A stretch of 64,000 nucleotides of DNA from Desulfosporosinus shakirovi (GCF_020595055.1 NZ_JAJDOO010000017.1:44558-108557); one strand, 5' to 3'. Counted from the first letter of the stretch, positions 44,914 to 53,761 are shown. Notes: generated by a model not told the origin, from the letters alone. Translations and numbers: made by a program.

Positions 44914-44968
44914 TAAAAAATGGCGCATTAGAAATACTCGTTTGTTCGAGTGATTTCAAAGCGCCATT
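44914..44968 (-). promoter_or_regulatory. Attenuator/terminator hairpin in the leader of the PEP-binding protein gene
   Basis: On the minus strand, AATGGCGC pairs with GCGCCATT, enclosing a second stem GAAAT-C-ACTCG / CGAGT-ATTTC with loop AACAAA, and a TTTTTT tail follows, 50 bases before the start codon. A small hairpin TCGCC-TTAG-GGCGA stands just upstream. This looks like a regulated terminator. The remaining bases to 45329 hold a 31-codon ORF without ribosome site and nothing else clear. Confidence 0.6.
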
Positions 44969-45329
44969 GCTTTACTTATGATCGCCCTAAGGCGAGAACC
45001 ATAGTCGTTGCTATATTGTTGCTGTATTTATAATAGTATCTCAAGAATGAACTTTAATGCAAGAGTTAAATGCTAGTAAAACAAAAAATAAATATGCATC
45101 ACAATAATGGGAAATTTAAGACAATCAGAAACACTTCGAGAACTTCATCTCAGCTTAATGCAGGGGATTATTACAGGTATAGAGAAGTATAGCACTTATT
45201 AAGATTGACAAACTATACGTAGCCTTTATGGAACTACAGCAATTTTGTTATTACAATCGGATCAGGAATAAGTCATTCTCATGAAAATTGGTAAGATGAA
45301 ATTAAAGAATCATTCTTGGAGGTGACGGG

Positions 45330-45887
45330 ATGGAAATAATAGTTGGGGTTTCAGGGGCAACGGGAATAATTTACGCAATTAATTTATTAAGGGCCTTGAA
45401 AGACAGAGATAAGGTGAATACTCATCTTATTATGAGTGACTGGGCCAAAGAAAATTTAAAAATAGAAACCAAGTATTCCTTGGAAGAGGTAGAAAGTTTA
45501 GCCACAGTTGTCTACGATAATAAGAACTTAGGGGCAAAAATCTCGAGTGGTTCCTTCATTACAGATGGAATGGTTATTGTGCCTTGCAGTATGAAAACAT
45601 TAAGTTCGATTGCCAATGGATATGATGATAATCTGATTTCTCGAACAGCAGGTGTCATGATCAAGGAAGGAAGAAAGCTAATACTGAGTCCTAGAGAGAC
45701 TCCTCTAAGCGCTATCCATATTGAAAATATGCTGAAGTTATCAAGGATTGGAGTTAGAATGGTTCCGCCTATGCCAGCTTTTTATAATCATCCGCAGAGT
45801 ATCGAAGACATGATCAATCATCATGTCATGAAGATACTGGACCAACTTGGAATTGACTTTGATAGAGCTAAGCGATGGCAGGGGTAA
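45330..45887 (+). CDS. UbiX-like flavin prenyltransferase
   Basis: A 185-residue flavoprotein of the UbiX/Pad1 family: VGVSGATGIIYAINLLRAL at the N-terminus (FMN phosphate loop), SSGSFITDGMVIVPCSMKTLSSIANG and LILSPRETPLSAIHIENMLKLS, all family marks. It makes prenylated FMN for a UbiD-type decarboxylase. No ubiD gene is in the window, so the partner is elsewhere; menaquinone synthesis or aromatic acid decarboxylation are both possible. The ribosome site is TTGGAGGTGACGGG. Confidence 0.9.
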   Translation: MEIIVGVSGATGIIYAINLLRALKDRDKVNTHLIMSDWAKENLKIETKYSLEEVESLATVVYDNKNLGAKISSGSFITDGMVIVPCSMKTLSSIANGYDDNLISRTAGVMIKEGRKLILSPRETPLSAIHIENMLKLSRIGVRMVPPMPAFYNHPQSIEDMINHHVMKILDQLGIDFDRAKRWQG

Positions 45888-46006
45888 CTAGAAGAGATTA
45901 AGAAAGCCATGGATAATTTTTTAAAAAGCTCTTATGAAATATGACAGGACACGAAAAGAGGAAGAGCAAAAATAGCAAATAAAAAAGAAAAATAAAAAAG
46001 AAGGAC

Positions 46007-46035
46007 TTGACAAGATAGGAGGAATCGATTAGAAT
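46007..46035 (+). promoter_or_regulatory. Sigma-A promoter of the serC-serA operon
   Basis: TTGACA, 17 bases, TAGAAT: a near-perfect vegetative promoter placed directly before the T-box leader. Confidence 0.85.
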
Positions 46036-46062
46036 CTAAATAATCAAAAACACACTTAACAC

Positions 46063-46370
46063 GATGAAGGGAACTCCCCGACTCATAGAGTTTAGAGAAC
46101 TGACGGTTGGTGTAAGTCAGTCTGCTGAGTTGAAGGATTCCATCCCGGAGTGGCCAATGAAGAATTGTGACGGGTTCCGCCCGATAAAGCGGACATAAGT
46201 TGGCCGATTCGGCAACATGGGTGGCAACGCGGGAATAACCTCTCGTCCCTATTTGGGACAAGGGGTTTTTATATTTTTAAGCGTTTGTTTTCATGTATCT
46301 ATAATCGGTTAAAACTTGGGTGGCACCGCGGAATTCCCGCCCCAATGTTGGGGTGGGTTTTGTTTTTTCC
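46063..46370 (+). promoter_or_regulatory. T-box leader, probably serine-specific, with a second partial T-box
   Basis: The leader has the distal-loop element GGTGTAAG (46109-46116), a likely specifier TCC (Ser, 46139-46141) followed by A, and the T-box sequence TGGGTGGCAACGCGG (46218-46232), followed by a GTCCC/GGGAC terminator with T tail. A second T-box sequence, TTGGGTGGCACCGCGG (46317-46332), comes with its own terminator (CCCGCCCCAA / TTGGGGTGGG plus T tail) but no Stem I. Uncharged tRNA-Ser would allow read-through into serC. Confidence 0.85.
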
Positions 46371-46528
46371 TCAATAACCAATATAAACCATTTTATTTAT
46401 AATTTTTAAAAGGAGGAATATTCTATAAGTAATTACTATTAATGGACCTAGTCCTGATTCCAGGGAATTAGGAGTTACCAGATTCTTTGTGATGGATTTA
46501 AATACATAGAAAAAAGGGAGGAATTTGA

Positions 46529-47614
46529 ATGTCAAGAGTTTATAACTTTGCTGCAGGTCCGGCTGTATTACCGGAAGAAGTGCTTAAAGAGGCAGCAGGG
46601 GAGATGTTAGATTATAATGGCACAGGAATGTCGGTAATGGAGATGAGTCATCGTTCAAAAGCTTTCGAAGAAATTATTACTGATGCGGAAAAAACATTAA
46701 GGGATTTAATGAACATTCCGGATAATTACAAGGTTTTATTTCTTCAAGGAGGAGCATCCCAACAGTTTGCCATGATTCCCATGAATTTAATGAAAAATAG
46801 AGTGGCTGATCACATTAATACGGGACAATGGGCAAAAAAAGCGATCGCTGAAGGAAAACTATTTGGGAAGATCAATGTTATTGCCTCATCTGAAGATAAG
46901 ATGTTTTCATATATACCGGATTTAAAAGACTTAAAGATATCTGACGATGCGGATTATGTGTATATCTGTCATAACAATACGATCTATGGAACGAAATATA
47001 GTCAATTACCTGAAACAGGAGATAAAATCATAGTCGCTGACATGTCCTCTGATATATTATCTGAACCGGTTGATGTAACAAACTATGGTCTTATTTTTGC
47101 TGGTGTTCAGAAAAATATTGGACCTGCAGGAGTAGTGGTCCTCATCATTCGCGAAGATTTAATCACGGAGGATGTTTTGCCAGGAACCCCCACAATGCTG
47201 CGGTATAAGGTGCATGCAGATAACAAATCCCTTTATAATACCCCTCCGGCCTATGGAATCTATATTTGCGGTAAGGTATTTAAGTGGGTTCAGAATCTTG
47301 GCGGACTTGAGGCGATGAAGAAAATTAATTTGGAAAAGGCTTCAATTCTATATGATTACCTTGATTCCAGTAAGCTTTTTCGAGGTACGGTTGTTAAGAA
47401 GGATCGCTCTTTAATGAATGTACCTTTTGTCACAGGCTCTGATGAAATGGATGCTAACTTTATTAAGGAAGCTAAAGCATCTGGATTTGAAAGTTTAAAG
47501 GGACATAGAACTGTTGGCGGTATGAGAGCAAGTATATACAATGCGATGCCAACTATAGGCGTTGAGTTGTTGGTCGAATTCATGAAGAAATTTGAAGCTG
47601 AGAACAAAATATGA
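46529..47614 (+). CDS. serC: Phosphoserine aminotransferase
   Basis: A 361-residue class V aminotransferase of normal length: VYNFAAGPAVLPEEVL start, FLQGGASQQFAMIPMNL, and the PLP lysine in FAGVQKNIGPAGVVVLIIRED (near residue 195). It converts 3-phosphohydroxypyruvate and glutamate to phosphoserine, the second step of serine synthesis. First gene of the T-box-controlled serC-serA-DUF1015 unit. AAAAAAGGGAGGAATTTGA precedes the ATG. Confidence 0.95.
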   Translation: MSRVYNFAAGPAVLPEEVLKEAAGEMLDYNGTGMSVMEMSHRSKAFEEIITDAEKTLRDLMNIPDNYKVLFLQGGASQQFAMIPMNLMKNRVADHINTGQWAKKAIAEGKLFGKINVIASSEDKMFSYIPDLKDLKISDDADYVYICHNNTIYGTKYSQLPETGDKIIVADMSSDILSEPVDVTNYGLIFAGVQKNIGPAGVVVLIIREDLITEDVLPGTPTMLRYKVHADNKSLYNTPPAYGIYICGKVFKWVQNLGGLEAMKKINLEKASILYDYLDSSKLFRGTVVKKDRSLMNVPFVTGSDEMDANFIKEAKASGFESLKGHRTVGGMRASIYNAMPTIGVELLVEFMKKFEAENKI

Positions 47615-47733
47615 TTACATCTGATGACGCCTGACGCCTGACGCATGGGGGAACTCCACTGGACAATATCACGTTTTAAAATGCCAAAAGATTTCGGGAC
47701 ATCGGGTAAATAAATATTAGAGGTGGTCTAATT

Positions 47734-48897
47734 ATGTTTAAAATTAATTGTTTGAATCCTGTTGCTAATGTGGGCTTAAACCTATTTACTAAGCATTATG
47801 AAATGGTTGATCAATTTAATGATGCCAATGCAGTACTGGTAAGGAGTACAAGTGTCCATGAGTTAGAGTTACCCCATTCGTTAGACGCTATTGCAAGAGC
47901 TGGTGCCGGTGTCAACAATATTCCCCTGGAAAAATGTGCAGAAAATGGAGTTGTAGTCTTCAATACTCCGGGTGCTAATGCCAATGGAGTTAAAGAAATT
48001 GTCATTGCCACACTGATTATCGCTTCACGTGACATTTTTGGAGGAGTTAACTGGGTCAATTCCTGTAAAGAAGATCCAGAGGTTGCTAAACTCGTTGAGA
48101 AAAATAAATCAAAGTTTGCAGGGACCGAAATAAAAGGTAAAAAACTAGGGGTTATAGGACTTGGAGCGATTGGGGTTTTAGTTGCTAATGCCTTGAATAA
48201 GCTGGATATGGAGGTCTATGGATTTGACCCGTTTATTTCTGTCGATGCGGCCTGGAAGCTTTCGAAATTTATCAAGCAGGCCAAGTCTTTAGAAGAAATC
48301 TATAGAGAATGTGATTTTATTACGGTTCATGTACCTTTAACGGATTCAACCAAAGGAATGTTTAACAAAGAAACTTTTGAGATGATGAGGGACGGGGTTA
48401 AAATATTAAATTTTTCAAGGGATTCTTTAGTCATTGATGAGGATATTGTTGAAGCTTTAAAGTCTGGAAAAGTCGGCAGATATGTGACGGATTTTCCTAA
48501 TCCCAAGGTATGCGGAGTTGAAGGGGTCATTACCGTTCCTCATTTAGGCGCTTCAACCAGTGAATCAGAAGATAATTGTGCAATTATGGCAGTAAAGCAA
48601 TTAATGGACTATCTTGAAAATGGGAATATCAAAAACTCTGTTAATTATCCCACTTGCGACATGGGCGTATGTAATCAAGCCGGACGTATTGCCATTAATC
48701 ATAGAAATATTCCGAACATGCTCAGCCAATTCACATCAACGTTTGCTAAAGAAAATATTAATATTCCCGACATGATTAATAAAAGCAAAGGAAAGTATGC
48801 TTATACTGTGCTCGATATTGAATCCCCTTCGACCCCTGAATTAGCAAAAAAAATCAGAGAAATTGACGGGGTATTAAAAGTTAGAATCATTAAGTAG
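47734..48897 (+). CDS. serA: D-3-phosphoglycerate dehydrogenase
   Basis: A 387-residue D-2-hydroxyacid dehydrogenase with C-terminal ACT domain. NAD-binding GVIGLGAIGVLVANAL is near residue 147; catalytic Arg (NFSRDSLVID), Glu and His (VPHLGASTSESEDN) are present; the ACT part is about residues 315-387. It oxidises 3-phosphoglycerate to phosphohydroxypyruvate; serine feedback through the ACT domain is possible. The 119-base gap from serC contains three near-copies of TGACGCC (47627-47644) and no promoter I can support. AGAGGTGGTCTAATT precedes the ATG. Confidence 0.94.
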   Translation: MFKINCLNPVANVGLNLFTKHYEMVDQFNDANAVLVRSTSVHELELPHSLDAIARAGAGVNNIPLEKCAENGVVVFNTPGANANGVKEIVIATLIIASRDIFGGVNWVNSCKEDPEVAKLVEKNKSKFAGTEIKGKKLGVIGLGAIGVLVANALNKLDMEVYGFDPFISVDAAWKLSKFIKQAKSLEEIYRECDFITVHVPLTDSTKGMFNKETFEMMRDGVKILNFSRDSLVIDEDIVEALKSGKVGRYVTDFPNPKVCGVEGVITVPHLGASTSESEDNCAIMAVKQLMDYLENGNIKNSVNYPTCDMGVCNQAGRIAINHRNIPNMLSQFTSTFAKENINIPDMINKSKGKYAYTVLDIESPSTPELAKKIREIDGVLKVRIIK

Positions 48898-48908
48898 GCT
48901 AGAATGGG

Positions 48909-48940
48909 TCAAGGGGACCAAGATATATTTGTCCCCTTGA
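48909..48940 (+). other. Hairpin between serA and the DUF1015 gene
   Basis: TCAAGGGGAC / GTCCCCTTGA, perfect arms, 12-base loop, no T run. Probably an mRNA processing or partial-termination structure. Confidence 0.45.
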
Positions 48941-49006
48941 ATATACAGGAACGATGGACAGGAAACTTGCTGTTGGAAAGAACTTTATAGCAGTGGAGGA
49001 AGAGCA

Positions 49007-50263
49007 ATGGCTACTATAAGACCCTTTGATTCGCTAAGACCCAGGGCAGATGTTGCAAGCAAAGTAGCAGCACTTCCTTATGATGTTTATAATCGGCGAG
49101 AAGCTTTAGAAGAAGTATTAAAAGAGCCTTTATCTTTTTTAAAAATTGATAGAGCAGAAACTCAGTTTGATATGGACTTTAATCCTTATGATGTTATGGT
49201 CTACGAGAAAGCGAGAGATACTCTTCGGGACATGATGGAGGAAGGTATATTCATTAAGGAAGGTCAAAACTGCTATTATGCCTATGAACTAACGATAGAT
49301 GGCCGTTCCCAGACCGGTATTGTGGGATGTGCAGCCATTGATGACTACTTGGATAATGTAATAAAAAAGCATGAGAAAACGAGAGAGGACAAAGAGGTTG
49401 ACAGAATAAACCATGTTGATGTTTGTGATGCTCAAACAGGACCCATATTTTTAGCCTATCGGTCTCAGAAGATTATCAATGAACTGGTAAATAAGGTGAA
49501 AAATAATACACCATTGTACGGTTTTGTTGCTCCAGATGGAGTCAGGCATCATGTGTGGAAGATAGATAATCCAAGTGATGTTGAAGCAATATATAATGAA
49601 TTCAAGAAGATCAATAGCATTTATATTGCAGATGGACATCACAGAACAGCTTCTGCTGTAAAGGTCGGACTAAAGAGGAGAGCGGAACATCCGGGATATA
49701 CAGGAGAAGAGGAGTTTAATTTCTTCCTCTCTGTACTTTTTCCACACGACCAATTAATGATTTTAGACTACAATCGTGTAGTGAAAGATTTAAATGGTTA
49801 TGGCAAAGAAGAGTTTTTGACTAAAATATCTAAAGCTTTTCTGATTGAAGAGATAGGACGTGAACCCTATAAACCGATAGAAAAAGCTACATTTGGAATG
49901 TATTTAGAGGGAGTTTGGTATAAGTTAACGGCAAAAAACGAGATCCGTTCAACGGACCTCGTAAATGGACTGGATGTGGCATTGCTTCAAAATCATTTAC
50001 TGACTTCTGTGCTCGATATCAAAGACATAAGAACTGATAAAAGAATAGATTTTGTTGGTGGAATAAGGGGACTTAAAGAACTTGAAAAACGAGTTGACAG
50101 TGATATGAAGCTTGCATTCTCGATGTTTCCGACTTCAATCAATGAATTATTTGCTGTATCTGATGCCGGTCAATTGATGCCGCCAAAGTCGACTTGGTTT
50201 GAACCGAAACTAAGAAGCGGACTGTTTATTCATGAGTTAGGCTTGGGCATTCAAAGACTATAG
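49007..50263 (+). CDS. DUF1015 family protein
   Basis: A 418-residue DUF1015 protein (IRPFDSLRPRADVASKVAALPYDV start, ADGHHRTASAVKV near 207, LFPHDQLMILDYNRVVKDL). The domain recalls HprK/phospho-serine kinase-like proteins: in Clostridia it is found almost always after serC-serA, and some homologues are reported as free serine kinases (SerK). A serine kinase or a serine-metabolism regulator role is therefore likely, but is family knowledge rather than visible in motifs. GTGGAGGAAGAGCA precedes the ATG. Confidence 0.85.
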   Translation: MATIRPFDSLRPRADVASKVAALPYDVYNRREALEEVLKEPLSFLKIDRAETQFDMDFNPYDVMVYEKARDTLRDMMEEGIFIKEGQNCYYAYELTIDGRSQTGIVGCAAIDDYLDNVIKKHEKTREDKEVDRINHVDVCDAQTGPIFLAYRSQKIINELVNKVKNNTPLYGFVAPDGVRHHVWKIDNPSDVEAIYNEFKKINSIYIADGHHRTASAVKVGLKRRAEHPGYTGEEEFNFFLSVLFPHDQLMILDYNRVVKDLNGYGKEEFLTKISKAFLIEEIGREPYKPIEKATFGMYLEGVWYKLTAKNEIRSTDLVNGLDVALLQNHLLTSVLDIKDIRTDKRIDFVGGIRGLKELEKRVDSDMKLAFSMFPTSINELFAVSDAGQLMPPKSTWFEPKLRSGLFIHELGLGIQRL

Positions 50264-50321
50264 AAAAAACTTTAGGAACTCATGTATAAAACTAAATAAA
50301 ACAGGTTATGCTATGTTTTGA

Positions 50322-50432
50322 GATGAACTTCATGGCAAATTCAAACTGATTGACAAGTTATATTACCGACTTGGCATTGATTACAATCGCTACAGCCTTA
50401 TTGGCTTGGTCCAAATCCTAAGTAGAACGTGA
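50322..50432 (+). pseudogene. Possible transposase C-terminal remnant
   Basis: A 36-codon open stretch with no start codon, bounded by stops (reads DELHGKFKLIDKLYYRLGID then YNRYSLIGLVQILSRT). It is followed by a terminator and by AGAGGCTGTCTCATAAT (50497-50513), which looks like the end of an insertion sequence. Weak evidence. The rest of the 50264-50595 gap shows nothing else. Confidence 0.25.
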
Positions 50433-50444
50433 ATAAGTCATCCA

Positions 50445-50475
50445 ACAGAGTTCGGGTTATCGGACTCTGTTTTTA
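50445..50475 (+). terminator. Terminator downstream of the serC-serA-DUF1015 operon
   Basis: ACAGAGT / ACTCTGT with internal CG pairs and a TTTTT tail. Confidence 0.65.
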
Positions 50476-50595
50476 TGTTTAAAACTCTTCTTGAAAGAGG
50501 CTGTCTCATAATCCAGGTAATTGTTTGCTTTTTTATTCTTTTGTGAGATAGGTGAGATATGGGAGATATGATAAAACACATACTCTATAATATAG

Positions 50596-50623
50596 TTGAC
50601 AAATTTGACAGCAGTGTTATAAT
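50596..50623 (+). promoter_or_regulatory. Sigma-A promoter of the aroF T-box leader
   Basis: TTGACA, 16 bases, TATAAT: both hexamers perfect. It lies directly before the T-box leader. Confidence 0.85.
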
Positions 50624-50639
50624 AATGTTTAATTAAATC

Positions 50640-51065
50640 TTTAAAGGCTAAGACGGAGAAAAGTAGTCTGTTTATTACCTTTCAGGGAGGAAGAGTCTCG
50701 ACTGTAAGCTCTTCTATGAGTAGTGATAGATGAAGTTCCCTCCCGAGCTGCCGGCTGAACGAAATCAAGTAGGCTAGGACGGTTCTTCACCGTTAACAGG
50801 AAGGGGGTATCGGATTATTAATTCCCGTACCTTTGTCGAGTGGCCTTTCTGGCTTAAGTTGGGTGGTAACGCGAGATATAACTTCTCGTCCCTGCAAGGG
50901 ATGAGAAGTTTTTTATTTTAAGTGGACCTTACGGAATTCGACAAATACGAGTTTTTGATATACCTGTACCTTTAGTTGAGAGGACCGATTTTGGTCAAAA
51001 TGGGTGGTAACGCGGAAGTCCACGGCTTTCGTCCCTGTAGATGGGATGTGCCGTGGACTTTTTTA
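50640..51065 (+). promoter_or_regulatory. T-box leader of aroF, with a second partial T-box
   Basis: A full T-box RNA: Stem I with the distal element ACTGTAAG, specifier region GAAGTTCCCTCCCGAG in which TTC (Phe, 50736-50738) is the best codon, and T-box sequence TTGGGTGGTAACGCGAG followed by a terminator (CTTCTCGTCCC/GGGATGAGAAG, T tail, near 50882-50916). A second antiterminator, ATGGGTGGTAACGCGG (50999-51014), with another terminator (AAGTCCACGGC / GCCGTGGACTT, T tail, near 51017-51065) follows without Stem I. Phenylalanine shortage would raise aroF expression. Confidence 0.85.
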
Positions 51066-51092
51066 ATTAAAATTTGAAGGAGGCTATTTATT

Positions 51093-52229
51093 ATGAAAGA
51101 TTTGAAATTAGCAGGGCTAAAGGCTGAACGCAGTGCTATTGAGGTTAATGGGGTAACGATAGGAGGCAAAGAAATCATCCTTATAGGCGGACCCTGTGCA
51201 GTTGAGTCTAGTATTCAGATGAGACAATCAGCTGAAACAGTAAAAAAGGCGGGAGGAAAAATCCTGCGAGGCGGGGTTTTTAAACCGCGTACTTCTCCCT
51301 ATAGTTTTCAAGGCTTGGGTCGAGAGGGACTTAATTATTTAGTGCAAGCCGCTCGAGAACAAGATTTGCTTTGCGTTACTGAAGCAATTGATGTTGCAAG
51401 TCTTAAGTTAGTAGCAGAGCAGATTGACATTATCCAAATCGGCGCTCGGAATATGCAAAACTTTGAGCTTCTGAAAATGGCTGGTAAAATCAATAAACCG
51501 ATTATCCTTAAAAGGGGTTTGTCAGCTACGATAGAAGAATGGCTTTTAGCTGCAGAATATATTTTATCCTCAGGCAATCCTCATGTTATCCTTTGCGAAA
51601 GGGGAATTCGCACGTATGAACCCAGTACACGCAACACATTAGATCTCAGTGCCGTCGGGGTCGCTAAAGAGCTTTCTCATCTGCCGGTTATAGTCGATCC
51701 AAGCCATGCTGCAGGCAGAAGAGATTTAATTTCGTCCCTGTCTAAGGCAGCAATTGCATCTGGTGCGGATGGTTTGTTGATCGAAATGCACCCGAATCCG
51801 GCAGAGGCGGTCAGTGATGGACCTCAATCATTGCATCCTGAACAATTTGTTCAGCTGGCAGGGGAATTGGGTGTTGTGGCTGAAGCCGTGAATAGAGTCT
51901 TCGCTTGCAGGCAGAAAAATAAGGAGGAGACCCTTGAATCTCTGCGTAATGAAATTGACGACATTGATCAAACGATCATCGAAGGGTTAGCAGCTCGAAT
52001 GCAGATAGTAAGCAAAGTTGCGGATAAGAAACGTTTGGATAGGGTGAAGGATAATACTCGAGAAAAGGAAGTTATTCAAAGGCTCACTAGCCTGGGTGAT
52101 GAATTAAAGCTCCCCCCAGAATTAGTAAAGAAAATCTACCCAATAATCTTTGAAGTGGCGGTTCAATCCCAAATCAAACGGAAATTAGTAAGAGAAAAAG
52201 AAATAGACTGTTCACTTGTTTCTAGATAA
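51093..52229 (+). CDS. aroF: DAHP synthase fused to chorismate mutase
   Basis: A 378-residue fusion. Residues 1-270 are class I-beta 3-deoxy-7-phosphoheptulonate synthase (IGGPCAVES, GGVFKPRTSPYSFQGLG, QIGARNMQNFELL, ILKRGLSATIEEW, VDPSHAAGRRDLI). Residues 285-370 are an AroQ-type chorismate mutase (LESLRNEIDDIDQTIIEGLAARMQIV). Thus it joins the first shikimate step to the first step toward phenylalanine and tyrosine; in such fusions the mutase domain often mediates feedback by prephenate or chorismate. Controlled by the tandem T-box leader. Ribosome site GAAGGAGGCTATTTATT. Confidence 0.94.
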   Translation: MKDLKLAGLKAERSAIEVNGVTIGGKEIILIGGPCAVESSIQMRQSAETVKKAGGKILRGGVFKPRTSPYSFQGLGREGLNYLVQAAREQDLLCVTEAIDVASLKLVAEQIDIIQIGARNMQNFELLKMAGKINKPIILKRGLSATIEEWLLAAEYILSSGNPHVILCERGIRTYEPSTRNTLDLSAVGVAKELSHLPVIVDPSHAAGRRDLISSLSKAAIASGADGLLIEMHPNPAEAVSDGPQSLHPEQFVQLAGELGVVAEAVNRVFACRQKNKEETLESLRNEIDDIDQTIIEGLAARMQIVSKVADKKRLDRVKDNTREKEVIQRLTSLGDELKLPPELVKKIYPIIFEVAVQSQIKRKLVREKEIDCSLVSR

Positions 52230-52340
52230 ATGATATTTTTGTGTTCAGAAAAGGATAAAATATTGTTATTATCAGAAATTATTGAGGCGGCAAAACTTGC
52301 TTCAAAGCTGATAAATAGAGAAAGTTTTTGTGTAATCATA

Positions 52341-52400
52341 AAGTAAGTAAGAAGGCCTTTAGAAAATTAGACTTTTCTAAAGGCCTTCTTACTTACTTTT
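52341..52400 (+). terminator. Long perfect hairpin terminator after aroF
   Basis: Two 27-base perfectly matching arms (left begins AAAGTAAGTAAGAAGG) with a six-base loop TTAGAC and a T-rich tail. The remaining bases to 52686 show no further feature. Confidence 0.85.
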
Positions 52401-52686
52401 CAAGTTCACCTAGAAATTTGCAATTCAAGGGTTGAAATAAATATTATTGATTATGGCAATACGTATGATCTATAGACATTGTTATAGTACAATGTTAGAC
52501 TTTACTTGAGTTAGGCGAAGTATAAATGAGGGGAGTGAATGGATTCAAAGCAACCTGTTTAAACAGTCATTGTAGGGGATTGAACTTTAAATTATGTTAA
52601 GTTGATTAATGTTTAATAGACTCCTTTTCCTTCATTTAATTAAAGTAGGAAAGGTCATAGAAAGTTTAAAGAGGGAAGGATGCAAA

Positions 52687-53001
52687 ATGATTCTAGAAAC
52701 ACAAATTACTATATACGTTTGTTCTCTTTGTCAGAGGACGTATAGACTGAAGGAAGATGCTAAAAAATGCGAAATTCTCTGTGCTAAATTACTTGAGTCT
52801 CCCGATATATCTGTTTTAGGGTTAAGCTCAAGGACCTATAACCTTCTAAAAATTGCTGGGATAGATACTATCGAAGAACTGCTTGAAAAAAGTGACAGTC
52901 AGTTATTGCAGTTAAAACGCTTTGGACAAGGAGCTTTATACGAGTTGCGTCTGCAATTGCAACGCTATGAGGCCAAAATGCAGAAAAAGGGGAACTATTA
53001 A
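52687..53001 (+). CDS. Stand-alone protein with RNA polymerase alpha C-terminal-like domain
   Basis: A 104-residue protein. Residues 10-35 hold CSLC and C-x3-C (KKCEILC), a zinc-knuckle-like pattern. Residues 38-95 match the RpoA C-terminal helix-hairpin-helix domain: ISVLGLSSRTYNLLKIAGIDTIEELLEKSDSQLLQLKRFGQGALYELRLQL, including the LGLSSRTYNLLK and IGTIEEL-type blocks. The alpha CTD contacts UP elements and activators, so this may be a small DNA-binding or transcription-modulating protein. ATG 52687 follows GAGGGAAGGATGCAAA. Function unknown. Confidence 0.65.
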   Translation: MILETQITIYVCSLCQRTYRLKEDAKKCEILCAKLLESPDISVLGLSSRTYNLLKIAGIDTIEELLEKSDSQLLQLKRFGQGALYELRLQLQRYEAKMQKKGNY

Positions 53002-53152
53002 TTTAATCAGACGGTGAATCAGTTATATCACTTGAATAAAACCACTGCCTAACGGTAAGAGGATATTTATCCATTATTCGAGAACGAATTTTTCTGTGCA
53101 GGCTAAACACAATAGTAAAGGCATCGTGATACAAAATGGGAGGTATGATATT

Positions 53153-53365
53153 ATGATTGAGAAATATCATGAATTCCAATCGGATTCTTCCCTTCTTCAC
53201 CAATACAGGTTTCAAGTTGGAGACCGTGTTGAGACATGCAGTCACTGTATTGGAACAGTTGTAGGAATTGAATGCGATGAGATGGGAGTCTTTATTATAG
53301 TACACTTAGATATTCTGCCTGGGGAATTTGCATATGATCCCTATGATCTGGAAATTATCCGATAA
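53153..53365 (+). CDS. Small hypothetical protein
   Basis: A 70-residue acidic protein with a beta-rich core (FQVGDRVETCSHCIGTVVGIEC), resembling small SH3/KOW-like barrels with a CSHC pair. The ATG follows GGGAGGTATGATATT. It is 150 bases after the RpoA-CTD-like gene. No known family can be named. Confidence 0.5.
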   Translation: MIEKYHEFQSDSSLLHQYRFQVGDRVETCSHCIGTVVGIECDEMGVFIIVHLDILPGEFAYDPYDLEIIR

Positions 53366-53424
53366 TAATCAACGGCTAGTAAAGGTTACAACGAAAGTTG
53401 GGTAAAAAATATGGTCGAGAAATC

Positions 53425-53462
53425 AGCAAACTGTATCATGGCAGATACAGTTTGCTTTAATT
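53425..53462 (+). terminator. Terminator after the 53153 gene
   Basis: AGCAAACTGTATC / GATACAGTTTGCT with loop ATGGCA, followed by TTAATTTAT. Confidence 0.8.
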
Positions 53463-53761
53463 TATGACCAATTTTTCTTTTACGTAGAATTTCCATTTAC
53501 ACAAACACTCATGAGCCTTCGGTTCACAGAGTAGAATGAAAATATTTTACCATTTCCCAATGGCTCCCAGTATGAGATGCTTCTATATAAGACGGGTTTC
53601 TGTTAACCGTTTATTCTGTGGTGGACACCATACCCCGTTACACAAACTGGTTCCAACAACTACGAGGACAGAGTAATGTGCCCATGAGCACGTGCAAAAA
53701 AAATCATTATCATTTAGTTGTTGGGTCCCCCCGTCTTATTTAGGAGGTGAACATTTTCTAG

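Noticed and set aside
45107..45202. 31-codon ORF upstream of ubiX
   Set aside because: No ribosome site and no recognisable features.
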